Virus record (IMG/VR): IMGVR_UViG_3300029989_001049
Location: 1-46,348 of that record
Length of the DNA: 46,348 nucleotides
Origin: a virus
Reading direction: 5' to 3' (one strand)
The position numbers were made by a program, and so were the translations under genes. How positions within the stretch are numbered: position 1 is the stretch's first letter; each line of letters opens with the position of its first letter. The notes beneath the pieces were generated by a model. The model ran no database searches. It was not told the origin of the DNA and was given only the letters and a program-made list of their open reading frames with translations. Below, piece after piece: positions 38,872-46,342 of this stretch.

Positions 38872-39144
38872 ATGAACAGATCTGAACTCATTGAACACGT
38901 GGCCGGCGAAACCGAGCTTTCCAAGGCCGCAGCAGGCCGCGCGCTCGACGCCGTGCTGGGCGGCATCCAGCAGGCCCTGAAGGCGGGCGACAGCGTGTCG
39001 CTGGTCGGCTTCGGCAACTTCTCGATCGCCAAACGCGCCGCCCGCGTCGGCCGCAATCCGTCCAACGGCGAGCCCGTAAAGATCAAGGCCAAGAAGGTGC
39101 CGAAGTTCGCCTTCAGCTCGGTGGTCAAGAAGGCGCTGGCCTGA
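38872..39144 (+). CDS. HU-like DNA-binding protein
   Basis: The 90-residue protein is a standard HU/IHF-family histone-like protein: MNRSELIEHVAGETELSKAA, then VSLVGFGNFSIAKRAARVGR and NPSNGEPVKIKAKKVPKFAF. The DNA-bending arm has RNPSNGE (Pro present). Mu transposition uses host HU; a phage-encoded copy could assist transpososome assembly or compact DNA. It is the first gene after a 253-bp gap. Confidence 0.95.
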   Translation: MNRSELIEHVAGETELSKAAAGRALDAVLGGIQQALKAGDSVSLVGFGNFSIAKRAARVGRNPSNGEPVKIKAKKVPKFAFSSVVKKALA

Positions 39145-39162
39145 CGGTCGGCGGTTTTCGGT

Positions 39163-39208
39163 AGCCCTCGCGCGAGCCGTGCGAGGGCTGCTCGAAAGCC
39201 ATGTGGCT
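39163..39208 (+). terminator. Hairpins after the HU-like gene (possible attenuator)
   Basis: AGCCCTCGC (39163-39171) pairs perfectly with GCGAGGGCT (39181-39189), a 9-bp stem. A smaller AGCCA-TG-TGGCT stem follows (39197-39208). Only a weak T-run follows, so this may be an attenuator or mRNA-stabilising structure rather than a strong terminator. Confidence 0.5.
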
Positions 39209-39229
39209 TTGCTCAAACGAGATACAACG

Positions 39230-39418
39230 ATGAGCCTCACTGACAAACAGATCGCCGGCCACCAGCGCCGCACCTTGCGCACGATGCGCGAGAAGCTGCT
39301 GCGCATGGCCGATGAATGGGAAGGCGTGGATGAGTACTACCGCACTCAGCTGACCGAGCTGGCCGACAAGGCCAAAGAGGTGGCGGTTGCGATCACGCCG
39401 GAAGGACTCGGCGTATGA
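39230..39418 (+). CDS. Unknown small early protein (62 residues)
   Basis: The ATG at 39230 opens MSLTDKQIAGHQRRTLRTMR, a charged helical protein ending in PEGLGV. It overlaps the next gene by ATGA. No family recognised. Confidence 0.6.
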   Translation: MSLTDKQIAGHQRRTLRTMREKLLRMADEWEGVDEYYRTQLTELADKAKEVAVAITPEGLGV

Positions 39419-39768
39419 GCCACACCATCAGCACCGTCCATGAAGCCCTGGCCGAGGTCAGCTTCCCGGGCTATACCTTCGAGGTCGGTGGCGAGGGCCA
39501 GCTGTGGATCCGTGCCAGCTTCCTGGAGCATTGCGCGTTCAGCCAGGCGCCCAAGGTCCAGTACACCCGCAAGTGGTTCCTAAGCCACCACGCCTGCCAC
39601 AGCGAGATCGTCCAGACCGCCCTCAAGTGCGTGCTGACCTCAGTTGAGCACGAAGCCCGCGAGAAGTTCTTGTATCGCGATAAGCCGATCTTCGGCCCGC
39701 ACTTCGATGTTGATGCGTTGCATCGGATCTGCGCGGGCGGCGAGCTGGACTACAGGGGCAAGCAATGA
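39415..39768 (+). CDS. Unknown early protein (117 residues)
   Basis: The product contains QYTRKWFLSHHACHSEIVQT and FGPHFDVDALHRICAGGELD, with several His/Cys residues that could bind metal. FEVGGEGQLWIRASFLE suggests a mixed alpha/beta domain. No known family is assigned. It overlaps its neighbours by ATGA. Confidence 0.65.
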   Translation: MSHTISTVHEALAEVSFPGYTFEVGGEGQLWIRASFLEHCAFSQAPKVQYTRKWFLSHHACHSEIVQTALKCVLTSVEHEAREKFLYRDKPIFGPHFDVDALHRICAGGELDYRGKQ

Positions 39769-40019
39769 GCCAACCTGCATCCCTTCTTGATCGCCTGGCC
39801 ACCGAGGCCGATCTCTGTCGAAATGAAGGCGCAGAAGACATCGCCGGGCTTCTCGACGAGGCCGTTGCAGCTCTTCGGTCGACGCTGGTTGGATTCGTGC
39901 ACGCGGGCGATCTCGCGCAAATGCAGAAGTTCGGCGGCGGCTGCCTGCTGTGGTCCGACCAAACTGAAGATGGCTATGTGCCGGTCTATTCAGCGGGAAA
40001 GGACGGGCGTGATGTGTGA
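39765..40019 (+). CDS. Unknown early protein (84 residues)
   Basis: A helical amino half (LLDRLATEADLCRNEGAEDI) precedes GGGCLLWSDQTEDGYVPVYS. It overlaps the preceding gene by ATGA and the next by 8 bp. Confidence 0.6.
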   Translation: MSQPASLLDRLATEADLCRNEGAEDIAGLLDEAVAALRSTLVGFVHAGDLAQMQKFGGGCLLWSDQTEDGYVPVYSAGKDGRDV

Positions 40020-40269
40020 ATGCATCAAGCAGATGGATGACGCCCTGGAAGCCCACAACGGGAAGCTCTCTGTTGGGTTTGGCGTCACTCAGGACATGGG
40101 CCTGGTGATGCGGCTGATGATCGGCACCGAGAAGATCGACAAGACCAAGCGCAAGCCCGTGCCATATGTGTATGCAGCCTTCTGCCCATTCTGCGGCGAG
40201 TCGATGACCAGCGACAAGCGCCTGCCGCACGTCGTCACTCCATCAGCGGAAACAGGATCTGCAACATGA
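40012..40269 (+). CDS. Zinc-ribbon-like early protein (85 residues)
   Basis: MCECIKQMDDALEAHNGKLS starts with Cys2/Cys4, and FCPFCGESMTSDK gives a second CxxC, so the four cysteines could hold one zinc. The VPYVYAAFCPFCGE strand-then-knuckle is typical of small zinc ribbons. It overlaps its neighbours. Confidence 0.65.
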   Translation: MCECIKQMDDALEAHNGKLSVGFGVTQDMGLVMRLMIGTEKIDKTKRKPVPYVYAAFCPFCGESMTSDKRLPHVVTPSAETGSAT

Positions 40270-40700
40270 GCATCCCCGTTCAATGCACCCGATGCCGGAA
40301 TCGGCACGAAGAATCAGATCGCATCCCCAAACGCCTCGACAAGCACATGAGTGAGCTGGTCTGCCCGCGTTGTGGCTGCAAGAGCTACTACGACCTCCGC
40401 CCGCAAGTTGCGTGGTGCTGGGCCTCTGGCCTGATCGAGATCGGCGACTCCATGCCTGCCGACTTTGCGAACGGCGGTGGCGCCATCGAGATTGCCAATG
40501 GCCCCAAGGCATTCCTGAAGAGTCGCCTCGATGTGCTGGCGCGGCATGGCATCGGCGCAAGCGCCGGCTGCCTGATCGTGCCCGGTGTACCTGAGGCTGA
40601 CGGCCAGAAGGCCAAAGCCGATGCCCTTGGGGCCTGGCTGAAGTGGTGCGGCGCCAGGTCGAGTCGCGACAGTGTGAACTTCTCGTGGATGAAGCCATGA
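40266..40700 (+). CDS. Zinc-ribbon early protein (144 residues)
   Basis: IPVQCTRCRNRHEESDRI and LVCPRCGCKSYYDL form a clear two-knuckle zinc ribbon (CxxC ... CxxCxC) in the first 45 residues. A Cys/Trp-containing remainder follows (WCWASGLIEIGDSMPADFAN, KSRLDVLARHGIGASAGCLI). Probably a nucleic-acid-binding protein of the early region. Confidence 0.7.
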   Translation: MSIPVQCTRCRNRHEESDRIPKRLDKHMSELVCPRCGCKSYYDLRPQVAWCWASGLIEIGDSMPADFANGGGAIEIANGPKAFLKSRLDVLARHGIGASAGCLIVPGVPEADGQKAKADALGAWLKWCGARSSRDSVNFSWMKP

Positions 40701-40945
40701 TCAGGCCTTGCACCTTGGCCATCAACAACAGCGGCTCTTGGAAGACCTTGGGCAAGTTCGATGCGTCATACGAGCACCAAGCTGTGCAGATCATGGAAGC
40801 CGCAGCAATGCTGCTGGTGAATCTGAACGCTGGTAAGCCTCCGAAGCAGTGGCCCACGCTGCGCATCTGCGACGACAACGCCGGTGGCGCTGTCCAGATG
40901 TACTGGTCGCGCGAGCGCGGCTGGTACAACAACCCGCGCGCTTGA
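40697..40945 (+). CDS. Unknown early protein (82 residues)
   Basis: Start ATG 40697 overlaps the preceding stop (ATGA). The protein has TLAINNSGSWKTLGKFDASY, a helical middle and VQMYWSRERGWYNNPRA at the end. No known family. Confidence 0.6.
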   Translation: MIRPCTLAINNSGSWKTLGKFDASYEHQAVQIMEAAAMLLVNLNAGKPPKQWPTLRICDDNAGGAVQMYWSRERGWYNNPRA

Positions 40946-40954
40946 GGTCCAGCC

Positions 40955-41419
40955 ATGCCTATCACCGCTGAAAACCGCGCCCGCTATCCAAGGAACTGGC
41001 CCGCGATCTCGGCTTCGATCCGCGAGCGCGCCCAGGACCGATGCGAGTGGCCTGGCTGCGGTGCCATGCAGTACGCCGTAGGTCATTGGGATCTGCGCGG
41101 CGGCATATGGCAATGGTTGCCGATGTGCGGCAGTGGTCCGGCTGATGCCGCTGGCCAGGGCCTGCGCTGGCCTGACTACCAGCGGTGGACATACAGCGAG
41201 GCCCGCCAATACGCGGCAGAGATGTACTGCGGTGAGGGCCAGCCCGCCATCGTGATTGTGTTGACCGTCGCCCACCTCGATCACCAGCCCGAGAACTGCG
41301 ATCCCGCCAATCTCAAGTGCTGGTGCCAGCGCCATCACTTGGCCTATGACGCCGATTTGCACCGAGCCTCCAGCTTCTGGAGCCGCCGGGCCCGGCGCGC
41401 CAACTTGGAACTGTTCTGA
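40955..41419 (+). CDS. HNH-nuclease-like protein
   Basis: The 154-residue protein contains RERAQDRCEWPGCGAMQYAV, with CxxxxC zinc ligands, and VAHLDHQPENCDPANLKCWC then QRHHLAYDA. The arrangement (cysteine knuckle, H-LDHQPENCDPANL, CQRHH) is the HNH fold with a structural zinc. It may nick DNA in replication or packaging, or attack host or competing DNA. It lies between unknown early genes and gemA. Confidence 0.85.
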   Translation: MPITAENRARYPRNWPAISASIRERAQDRCEWPGCGAMQYAVGHWDLRGGIWQWLPMCGSGPADAAGQGLRWPDYQRWTYSEARQYAAEMYCGEGQPAIVIVLTVAHLDHQPENCDPANLKCWCQRHHLAYDADLHRASSFWSRRARRANLELF

Positions 41420-41420
41420 T

Positions 41421-41873
41421 ATGCCCGCAGCCGCCGTCATCGATACCAACAAGGCCCGCCAGGCCGACCTGGCCAAGATCCACATGGCCAAGAAGGCGCT
41501 GGGCATGGCTGACGACGCTTATCGCGACCTCCTTTGGACCGTCTGCCAGGTCAAATCGAGCGCCGATCTCGATTTCGCAGGCCGCAAGCGCTTCCTGGCG
41601 CATCTGGCCAAGTGCGGCTGGGCCGAGGGGCGCAAGGCCTCTGCAGGCCCATCCAGGCCCGTTCGCAAGGCCCTCACGGCGCCTCAGAAGAAGATGTGGA
41701 GCCTCTGGCAGCAGTTGGCCGATGCCGACCTGGTCAATAACCGCAAGATGCCAGCGCTGCTCGCCTACGTCCAGCGCCAGACTCAGGTGGACCGACTCGA
41801 ATGGCTCAAGCCTGCGCAGGAAGACCTGGTGATCGAGTCGATGAAGCGCTGGCTCGAACGGAGGGATGCGTAA
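41421..41873 (+). CDS. gemA: GemA-like regulatory protein (Mu gp16/DUF1018)
   Basis: The 150-residue protein carries the GemA/Mu gp16 pattern: LAKIHMAKKALGMADDAYRD, LLWTVCQVKSSADLDFAGRK and FLAHLAKCGWAEGRKA, then LTAPQKKMWSLWQQLADADL. In Mu, GemA affects host gene expression and gyrase-related functions. It is just before the activator gene, as in Mu; the stop codon TAA shares its last A with the next ATG. Confidence 0.92.
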   Translation: MPAAAVIDTNKARQADLAKIHMAKKALGMADDAYRDLLWTVCQVKSSADLDFAGRKRFLAHLAKCGWAEGRKASAGPSRPVRKALTAPQKKMWSLWQQLADADLVNNRKMPALLAYVQRQTQVDRLEWLKPAQEDLVIESMKRWLERRDA

Positions 41874-42277
41874 TGTCAGGTCGCCGTGGCCGCAAAAGGC
41901 CCTATCAGCTGGTGGATGACATGATCACGATTGGCTCACGCGAGCTGATGGAGCAGCTCGGCGTGGCCGAAGAGCAGGCCAAAGAGGTCATGCGCCAGAT
42001 CGCCCACCAGGTGTGTTTTCTGAACGCTCGCTGCGTGATCTACGTGCCGGCCGCGCTGGACTTTGAGCTCAGCAACCGCGACCAGCTCATCTGGGATGCC
42101 TATCAGGTCGACGGCCCGGCCCCCACATGCTCCCGCAAGTTCAGCGCCGCTCGTGTCGATGAGCTGGCCGCCGAGCACGCGCTGACAGCCGTCCAGATCT
42201 ACAACATCATCAGGTTGATGAAGGCCCGCGAGATCGCCGGCCGCCAGGGTCAACTGCCTGGCCTGGATCCGGCCTGA
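41873..42277 (+). CDS. Mor/C-family late transcription activator
   Basis: The 134-residue protein fits the Mor/C family: a dimerisation part (MITIGSRELMEQLGVAEEQA, KEVMRQIAHQVCFLNARCVI), the strand VCFLNARCVIYVPAALDFEL with RDQLIWDAYQV, and a carboxy-terminal helix-turn-helix (SAARVDELAAEHALTAVQIY then NIIRLMKAREI). Mu has two such proteins, Mor (middle) and C (late). Only one is seen here, last in the early region, so it may activate the three late promoters directly. The ATG at 41873 is the proper start; a longer upstream reading lies inside gemA. Confidence 0.92.
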   Translation: MSGRRGRKRPYQLVDDMITIGSRELMEQLGVAEEQAKEVMRQIAHQVCFLNARCVIYVPAALDFELSNRDQLIWDAYQVDGPAPTCSRKFSAARVDELAAEHALTAVQIYNIIRLMKAREIAGRQGQLPGLDPA

Positions 42278-42295
42278 GCACATAGAAATATGTGC
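42278..42295 (+). terminator. Stem-loop right after the activator gene
   Basis: GCACATA-GAAA-TATGTGC (42278-42295) is a perfect 7-bp stem with a GAAA tetraloop starting one base after the stop codon. No T-run follows, so it may end transcription with Rho or protect the early mRNA. Confidence 0.55.
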
Positions 42296-42367
42296 GGCGC
42301 AGACTTTCTGCCACCGCAACATCCTTTCTTCCATCCGAGATCCACCTGAGTTGTCCCGGTTCTTCCG

Positions 42368-42414
42368 GGCCAATTTATCTCGCGGCTCACCCTGGTTTAT
42401 CTCACTCCCCTTCA
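42368..42414. repeat. Right phage end with inverted transposase-binding-type repeats
   Basis: Read inward from 42414 on the minus strand, the end is TGAAGGGGAGTGAGATAAAC. It carries GAGATAAACCAGGG (42390-42403) and GAGATAAATTGGCC (42368-42381), 22 bp apart. The first 19 bases match the left end at 13 positions. CCCGG-TTCTT-CCGGG (42355-42369) is a small stem just inside. Confidence 0.75.
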
Positions 42415-42420
42415 CGAGTC
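42415..42420. repeat. Target-site duplication, right copy (CGAGTC)
   Basis: Matches 165-170 exactly and directly follows the terminal CA of the prophage. Confidence 0.85.
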
Positions 42421-42439
42421 ACTCCAGGCCCGCGCGAGA

Positions 42440-43123
42440 ATGCGCCGCATGACACCGAACTCCCGCACCGCACCCCTGGCCCTTGCTTCGCTGCTGCTGC
42501 TCGCGCTGCTGGCGTATTCGGGCCTACACCCCTTCGACCCCGCGACCTGGCTGATGGAAGTGTTCCCGGTCTTCGTCGTGCTGCCGCTGCTGTGGGCCAG
42601 CTACCGGCGTTTTCCCCTGACGAATCTCCTGTATGTGCTGATCTTCGTCCACGCCCTGGTGCTGATGCTGGGCGGCGCCTACAGCTATGCGCGCGTGCCG
42701 CTGGGCTTCCAGATCGCTGAAGTGCTGGGCCTGCATCGCAACCCCTACGACAAGATCGGCCACTTCTTCCAGGGCTTTGTGCCAGCCCTGGTGGCGCGCG
42801 AGATCCTGATCCGCGGCGCGCATGTGCAGGGCCGCAAGATGCTGGCCTTCATCGTCGTGTGCATCGTGCTGGCCGTCAGCGCCTGCTACGAGTTCATCGA
42901 ATGGGGCGCGGCGCTGTGGCTGGGCCAGGGCGCCGACGAGTTTCTCGGCACCCAGGGCGACCCCTGGGACACGCAGTCCGATATGTTCTCGGCGCTGATC
43001 GGCGCCATCAGCGCCCTGCTGCTGCTCTCGGGCCTGCATGACCGCCAGATCCGGCAGGTCCAAGAGATCCAAGGACTGACCGCAGATCGCCTCAAGCCGG
43101 CAGCAGCGGCAGCCGGAGGGTGA
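42440..43123 (+). CDS. DUF2238 (YjdF-like) inner membrane protein (host)
   Basis: The 227-residue protein has about six membrane helices (for example LALASLLLLALLAYSGLHPF and FVVLPLLWASYRRF, LAFIVVCIVLAVSACYEFIE) with the DUF2238 signatures YDKIGHFFQGFVPALVAREI, YEFIEWGAALWLG and FLGTQGDPWDTQSDM. Family function is unknown. Starts at 42440 or 42449 are both possible; GAGA is the only weak ribosome site. The gene starts 19 bp after the target duplication, so the prophage replaced its upstream region and probably cut it off from its promoter. Confidence 0.9.
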   Translation: MRRMTPNSRTAPLALASLLLLALLAYSGLHPFDPATWLMEVFPVFVVLPLLWASYRRFPLTNLLYVLIFVHALVLMLGGAYSYARVPLGFQIAEVLGLHRNPYDKIGHFFQGFVPALVAREILIRGAHVQGRKMLAFIVVCIVLAVSACYEFIEWGAALWLGQGADEFLGTQGDPWDTQSDMFSALIGAISALLLLSGLHDRQIRQVQEIQGLTADRLKPAAAAAGG

Positions 43124-44372
43124 CCACCGTCCCGGCGGACGAGCTGTCAAGCCAGACGCGCCCGCCGTGCGCGCGTGCCACCAGGCTGGCAAGCACCAGG
43201 CCCAGGCCGGCCAGGCCGCCATGCTCGGGATCGGCCAGCCCCTCGCGCAGGCGTTGCAGCGTTTCGGCGTCAATGCCCGAACCATCGTCGATGATGCTGA
43301 TCTCCGCTCCGGACGCGTCGCCTACCGAGCGCATCGCGATGTGAGCAGCCCCGTGGCGCACGGCGTTGTCCACCAGGTTGCTCAGCGCGGCCACCAGCAG
43401 ATTGGCGTCGGCCACCAGCGGCCCGGTCTGGGTCACGATGTACTCCACGCCCAGGGCCGGCAGCTGTGCGACCAGGGTGGCGAGTTCCAGCGGCTGCAGG
43501 TCCAGCCTGCCGGTGGAGCGGAACATGCTCAGCAGCGCGCTCACCACACGCCCGAGCCGCTGCACGCCGGCACGCGTGAGGCGCAGGCGCTGCGCGATCT
43601 CGGGCGGGGCCTCGCGAGCCGAGATCGCCAGCTGTGCATCCATGCCCGCCAGCGGTGTGCGCAAGGCATGGGCGGCATGGCCGGCAAAGGCGCGCTCCTG
43701 CTCGATCAGCCGGGCGGTTTTGCGGCCCAGCTCCTCGATCGAGCGCTGCACCGGCACCAGCTCGGCCCGCGTGGTCGGCGGCAAGGCCTTGCCGTCCAGC
43801 GGGTCGTAGGCCTGCACCGCCCGCGAGAGCCGCTCCAGCGGCTGCAGCTCAACGCGTACGCGCCGGCCCAGCCACAGGGCGCTGAGCGCTCCGATCAACC
43901 AGCTCACGCCAATGATGGCCACCAGGGCCTGCCATTCGTGCAGCTCGCGCTCGCCGGTGCGCTGCGCCACGAACAGGAATTTGCCGTTCACGCCCAGCGG
44001 CATTGAGCGCACGCGCCAGCCCAGCGGGCTGTCCGTGAAGCCATCGATCGGCGCGGCCAGCAGTGGCTCGGGCGGCGCACGCAGCGAGCGCGCCACCAGA
44101 GGCATGCCCGCGCCCTGGGCAATCTGCCAGATCAACCGTTCCTCATGCGGCGATTGCGGCATGACCAGGGTGTCCACGTCGATACGGCTGGCAATCGGCT
44201 GCACCAGTCCATAGAGGATCTCGGCCGACTCCTGCAAAGTGCTGTCCATCAGATCGCGCACCGCGAAGCGGGTGACGTAACCCACCATCAACGCCGTCAG
44301 CAGCGAGCCGGCCAGCGAGATCAGCAGCACCGTCTTCGACAGCCGCGCCTGGATCGAGGGCCTGACCGTCAT
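43092..44372 (-). CDS. Sensor histidine kinase (host)
   Basis: The 426-residue protein has two membrane helices (LLISLAGSLLTALMVGYVTR, about 17-36, and ALVAIIGVSWLIGALSALWL, about 149-168) around a periplasmic sensor of about 110 residues. A HAMP-like linker follows, then the HisKA H-box FAGHAAHALRTPLAG with His235, and a HATPase domain with NLVDNAVRHG, DDGSGID and GLAGLGLVLASLV. The residue after the phosphorylated His is Ala where Glu/Asp is usual. It is coupled to the regulator by ATGA (44369-44372) and converges on the DUF2238 gene (32-bp overlap). The TctE/QseC type is most similar in build; its signal is unknown, perhaps metal. Confidence 0.9.
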   Translation of the reverse strand: MTVRPSIQARLSKTVLLISLAGSLLTALMVGYVTRFAVRDLMDSTLQESAEILYGLVQPIASRIDVDTLVMPQSPHEERLIWQIAQGAGMPLVARSLRAPPEPLLAAPIDGFTDSPLGWRVRSMPLGVNGKFLFVAQRTGERELHEWQALVAIIGVSWLIGALSALWLGRRVRVELQPLERLSRAVQAYDPLDGKALPPTTRAELVPVQRSIEELGRKTARLIEQERAFAGHAAHALRTPLAGMDAQLAISAREAPPEIAQRLRLTRAGVQRLGRVVSALLSMFRSTGRLDLQPLELATLVAQLPALGVEYIVTQTGPLVADANLLVAALSNLVDNAVRHGAAHIAMRSVGDASGAEISIIDDGSGIDAETLQRLREGLADPEHGGLAGLGLVLASLVARAHGGRVWLDSSSAGTVVTLRLPLLPA

Positions 44373-45022
44373 GTGCGCAGCCGATAGCCCAGGCCGCGCA
44401 TGGTTTCGACAATATCCTTGCCGAGCTTGCGACGCAGGTTGTAGAGATGGACCTCGACCGCATTGCTGCTGATCTCGGCGTCCATACCGACGATGATGGC
44501 CTCCAGATCGGCACGCGACACCGCGCGTCCGCCGCGCAACGCCAGTGCCTCCAGCACCGACCACTCGCGCGCCGTCAGCGCAACCCGGATGCCGTGCTGG
44601 TGCACGGTCCGCCGCGACAGATCGATCTCCACATCGCCCAGCGTCAGCAACTGGCTGCCCAGGCCCGCCGCACGCCGGGTGGCGGCACGCACGCGCGCCG
44701 ACAGCTCTTCGGGCGCGAAGGGCTTGACCAGGTAGTCATCGGCCCCGGCGTCCAGCCCATGGATGCGGTCGGACAGCAGGTCGCGCGCGGTGATCATCAG
44801 AATGGGCGTCTGCACGCTCTGGCGGCGCAAATGGCGCACCCAGTCCATACCCGAGCCGTCGGGCAGCTGCCAGTCCACCAGCAGCGCGTCCCAGGGCTCG
44901 TCAACCAGCAGCCGGGCATCGCTCAAGCGTTTGCACCATTCGACCACATGGCCTTCCGAGCGCAGGAACGCCGCCAGCCCGTCGCCCAGCAACTCGTCGT
45001 TCTCCAGCAGCAGCAGGCGCAT
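44369..45022 (-). CDS. OmpR-family response regulator (host)
   Basis: The 217-residue protein (MRLLLLENDELLGDGLAAFL) has a receiver with Asp50 (LLVDWQLPDGSGMD) as phosphorylation site, ITARD and YLVKPFAPEEL (Lys about 100). The winged-helix effector (about 125-217) includes LTAREWSVLEALALRGGRAV, VEVHLYNLRRKLG and RGLGYRLRT. It pairs with the kinase downstream and is divergent from the efflux adaptor gene, so it probably controls it. Confidence 0.94.
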   Translation of the reverse strand: MRLLLLENDELLGDGLAAFLRSEGHVVEWCKRLSDARLLVDEPWDALLVDWQLPDGSGMDWVRHLRRQSVQTPILMITARDLLSDRIHGLDAGADDYLVKPFAPEELSARVRAATRRAAGLGSQLLTLGDVEIDLSRRTVHQHGIRVALTAREWSVLEALALRGGRAVSRADLEAIIVGMDAEISSNAVEVHLYNLRRKLGKDIVETMRGLGYRLRT

Positions 45023-45139
45023 GGCGTCACTCGGTCCCCATCTCGGCAGGAACGATAGCACCGCACCCCCGCCGCCATCTTCAGCTTCGCTTCATCTGGC
45101 TTAAGGGCCGCTTCACCCCGGCTTTCTAGAGTCGGCGCC
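45023..45139. promoter_or_regulatory. Divergent control region with GCTT repeats
   Basis: Between the regulator and the adaptor gene, GCTT occurs at 45084, 45089, 45099 and 45110, the last three 10-11 bp apart (one helical turn), as in direct-repeat sites of OmpR-type regulators. A TAGAGT hexamer near 45128 could be the adaptor -10. Binding is inferred. Confidence 0.45.
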
Positions 45140-46342
45140 ATGCACAAGAACCCGATGGCGAAGACTGCGATGAAACGTGAATGGCTGGCATTGCTGCTGC
45201 TGGCAGGCGGCGCGCTGGCACAGGCCGCCGAGCCCGGGCCTGAGCGTCTGCTGCGCTTGAGCACGGCGCAGCAGCGTCTGGGTGGCATTGCCCTGGCCCC
45301 AGCCAGGGCCGCCCGTGCCGACCCGAGCGCCCAGGCCGGCATGGCGCTGAGCCTGCAGGGCAGCGCGGTGCTGACGCCGCAGTCCAGCGCGGTGATCAGC
45401 GCGCCGCTGGGCGGCTATGTGCAGAGCATTCAGGTCAACACCGGTCAGCGCCTGGCCAGTGGCCAGACGGTCGCCGTGCTGTTCAGCAGCCAGCTGTTGG
45501 AGATGCAGCGCGAGCTGGTCAACGCCGAAGTGCAACTCAGGCAGGCGGGTGAACGCCTGCAGCGCGATGAACAGATGGCGGCCGAAGGCATCGTCGCCGA
45601 CTCGCGGGTGCGCGATGCGCGCCATGCCCAGGTTCAAGCCAAGGTCGCCTTCGAGGAACGCCAGGCCGCGCTGCAACTGGCCGGAATGAGCCCGGCGCAG
45701 CTCGCGCAGCTGAGCGCGCATGCCAAGGTGAGACCCGCGCTGGCGGTGCAATCCAGCGCCGCCGGCACGGTGATCGAGGTCACGGCGGCAGCCGGCCAGC
45801 GCGTCGAGGCGGGCGCGCCGCTGCTGCGGCTTGCCCGACCTGGCCCGATGACGCTGGAGCTGCAGGCGACCATGGCGCAGAGCGCGCAGATCAAACCGGG
45901 GGCCAGCATCAGGGTCGAGGGCTGCCGCAGCCCCGGCCGTGTGCTGGCGATGGCGCCCACCGTGCGCGAGAGCAACCAGTCGGTCACCGTGCTGGCCCTG
46001 CTGCCGGATGGCAGCGCCTGCCTGCGTGCCAACCAGGCCGTGCTGGCCCAGGTGGCCACCGGCGCCGCAGCGGCCACGGCCGTGACGGTGCCCAGCAGTG
46101 CGCTGCTGCGCCACGAGGGCAAGGACTTTGTGTTCGTCAGCGAGGGCGGTGGCTATCGCGCGGTGCCGGTGCAGGTGGCCGCGCAGGACGGCAAGCTTGC
46201 CACGCTGAGCCGCGGGCCGGCGCCGGGCACGCCGGTCGTGGTGGCGGGCGTGACCGCCCTGAAGGGCGCCTGGCTGGGCCTGGGTGAGCAGGCCGCCACA
46301 ACGGACACCACAAACGCCGCCACGAACGCCAAGGTGAAATGA
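45140..46342 (+). CDS. RND efflux periplasmic adaptor (HlyD/CusB type, host)
   Basis: The 400-residue protein has a signal peptide (REWLALLLLAGGALAQAAEP, cut after AQA), then the membrane-fusion protein layout: beta-barrel/lipoyl part (VISAPLGGYVQSIQVNTGQR with lipoyl motif), a helical hairpin (about 115-200, LEMQRELVNAEVQLRQAGER), the second lipoyl half (SSAAGTVIEVTAAAGQRVEA) and the carboxy membrane-proximal domain (VPSSALLRHEGKDFVFVSEG). It links the inner-membrane RND pump to an outer-membrane channel. The next gene overlaps its stop. A metal-type (Cus/Czc) role fits the two-component neighbour but is not proved; no His/Met-rich metal motif is seen. Confidence 0.9.
   Translation: MHKNPMAKTAMKREWLALLLLAGGALAQAAEPGPERLLRLSTAQQRLGGIALAPARAARADPSAQAGMALSLQGSAVLTPQSSAVISAPLGGYVQSIQVNTGQRLASGQTVAVLFSSQLLEMQRELVNAEVQLRQAGERLQRDEQMAAEGIVADSRVRDARHAQVQAKVAFEERQAALQLAGMSPAQLAQLSAHAKVRPALAVQSSAAGTVIEVTAAAGQRVEAGAPLLRLARPGPMTLELQATMAQSAQIKPGASIRVEGCRSPGRVLAMAPTVRESNQSVTVLALLPDGSACLRANQAVLAQVATGAAAATAVTVPSSALLRHEGKDFVFVSEGGGYRAVPVQVAAQDGKLATLSRGPAPGTPVVVAGVTALKGAWLGLGEQAATTDTTNAATNAKVK

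Larger units (their letters stand above)
171..42414. mobile_element. Complete Mu-like transposable prophage (42,244 bp), siphovirus-type tail
   Basis: The element is bounded by 5'-TG and CA-3', a 6-bp duplication and inverted transposase-site pairs. It encodes repressor, Ner, transposase A, ATPase B, GemA, a Mor/C activator, lysis genes, Mu-type head genes (gp27, terminase, portal, F, G, I/Z, T, gp36, gp37) and lambda-type tail genes (tube, G/GT, tape measure, M, L, K, I, J). Every expected block is present and no frame is obviously broken, so it looks inducible. Early genes run right and late genes run left from a switch near 29.95 kb, instead of the collinear order of Mu. From memory, BcepMu has a similar divergent plan and Pseudomonas B3/D3112 combine transposition with a siphovirus tail; neither comparison could be run. 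Confidence 0.95.
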
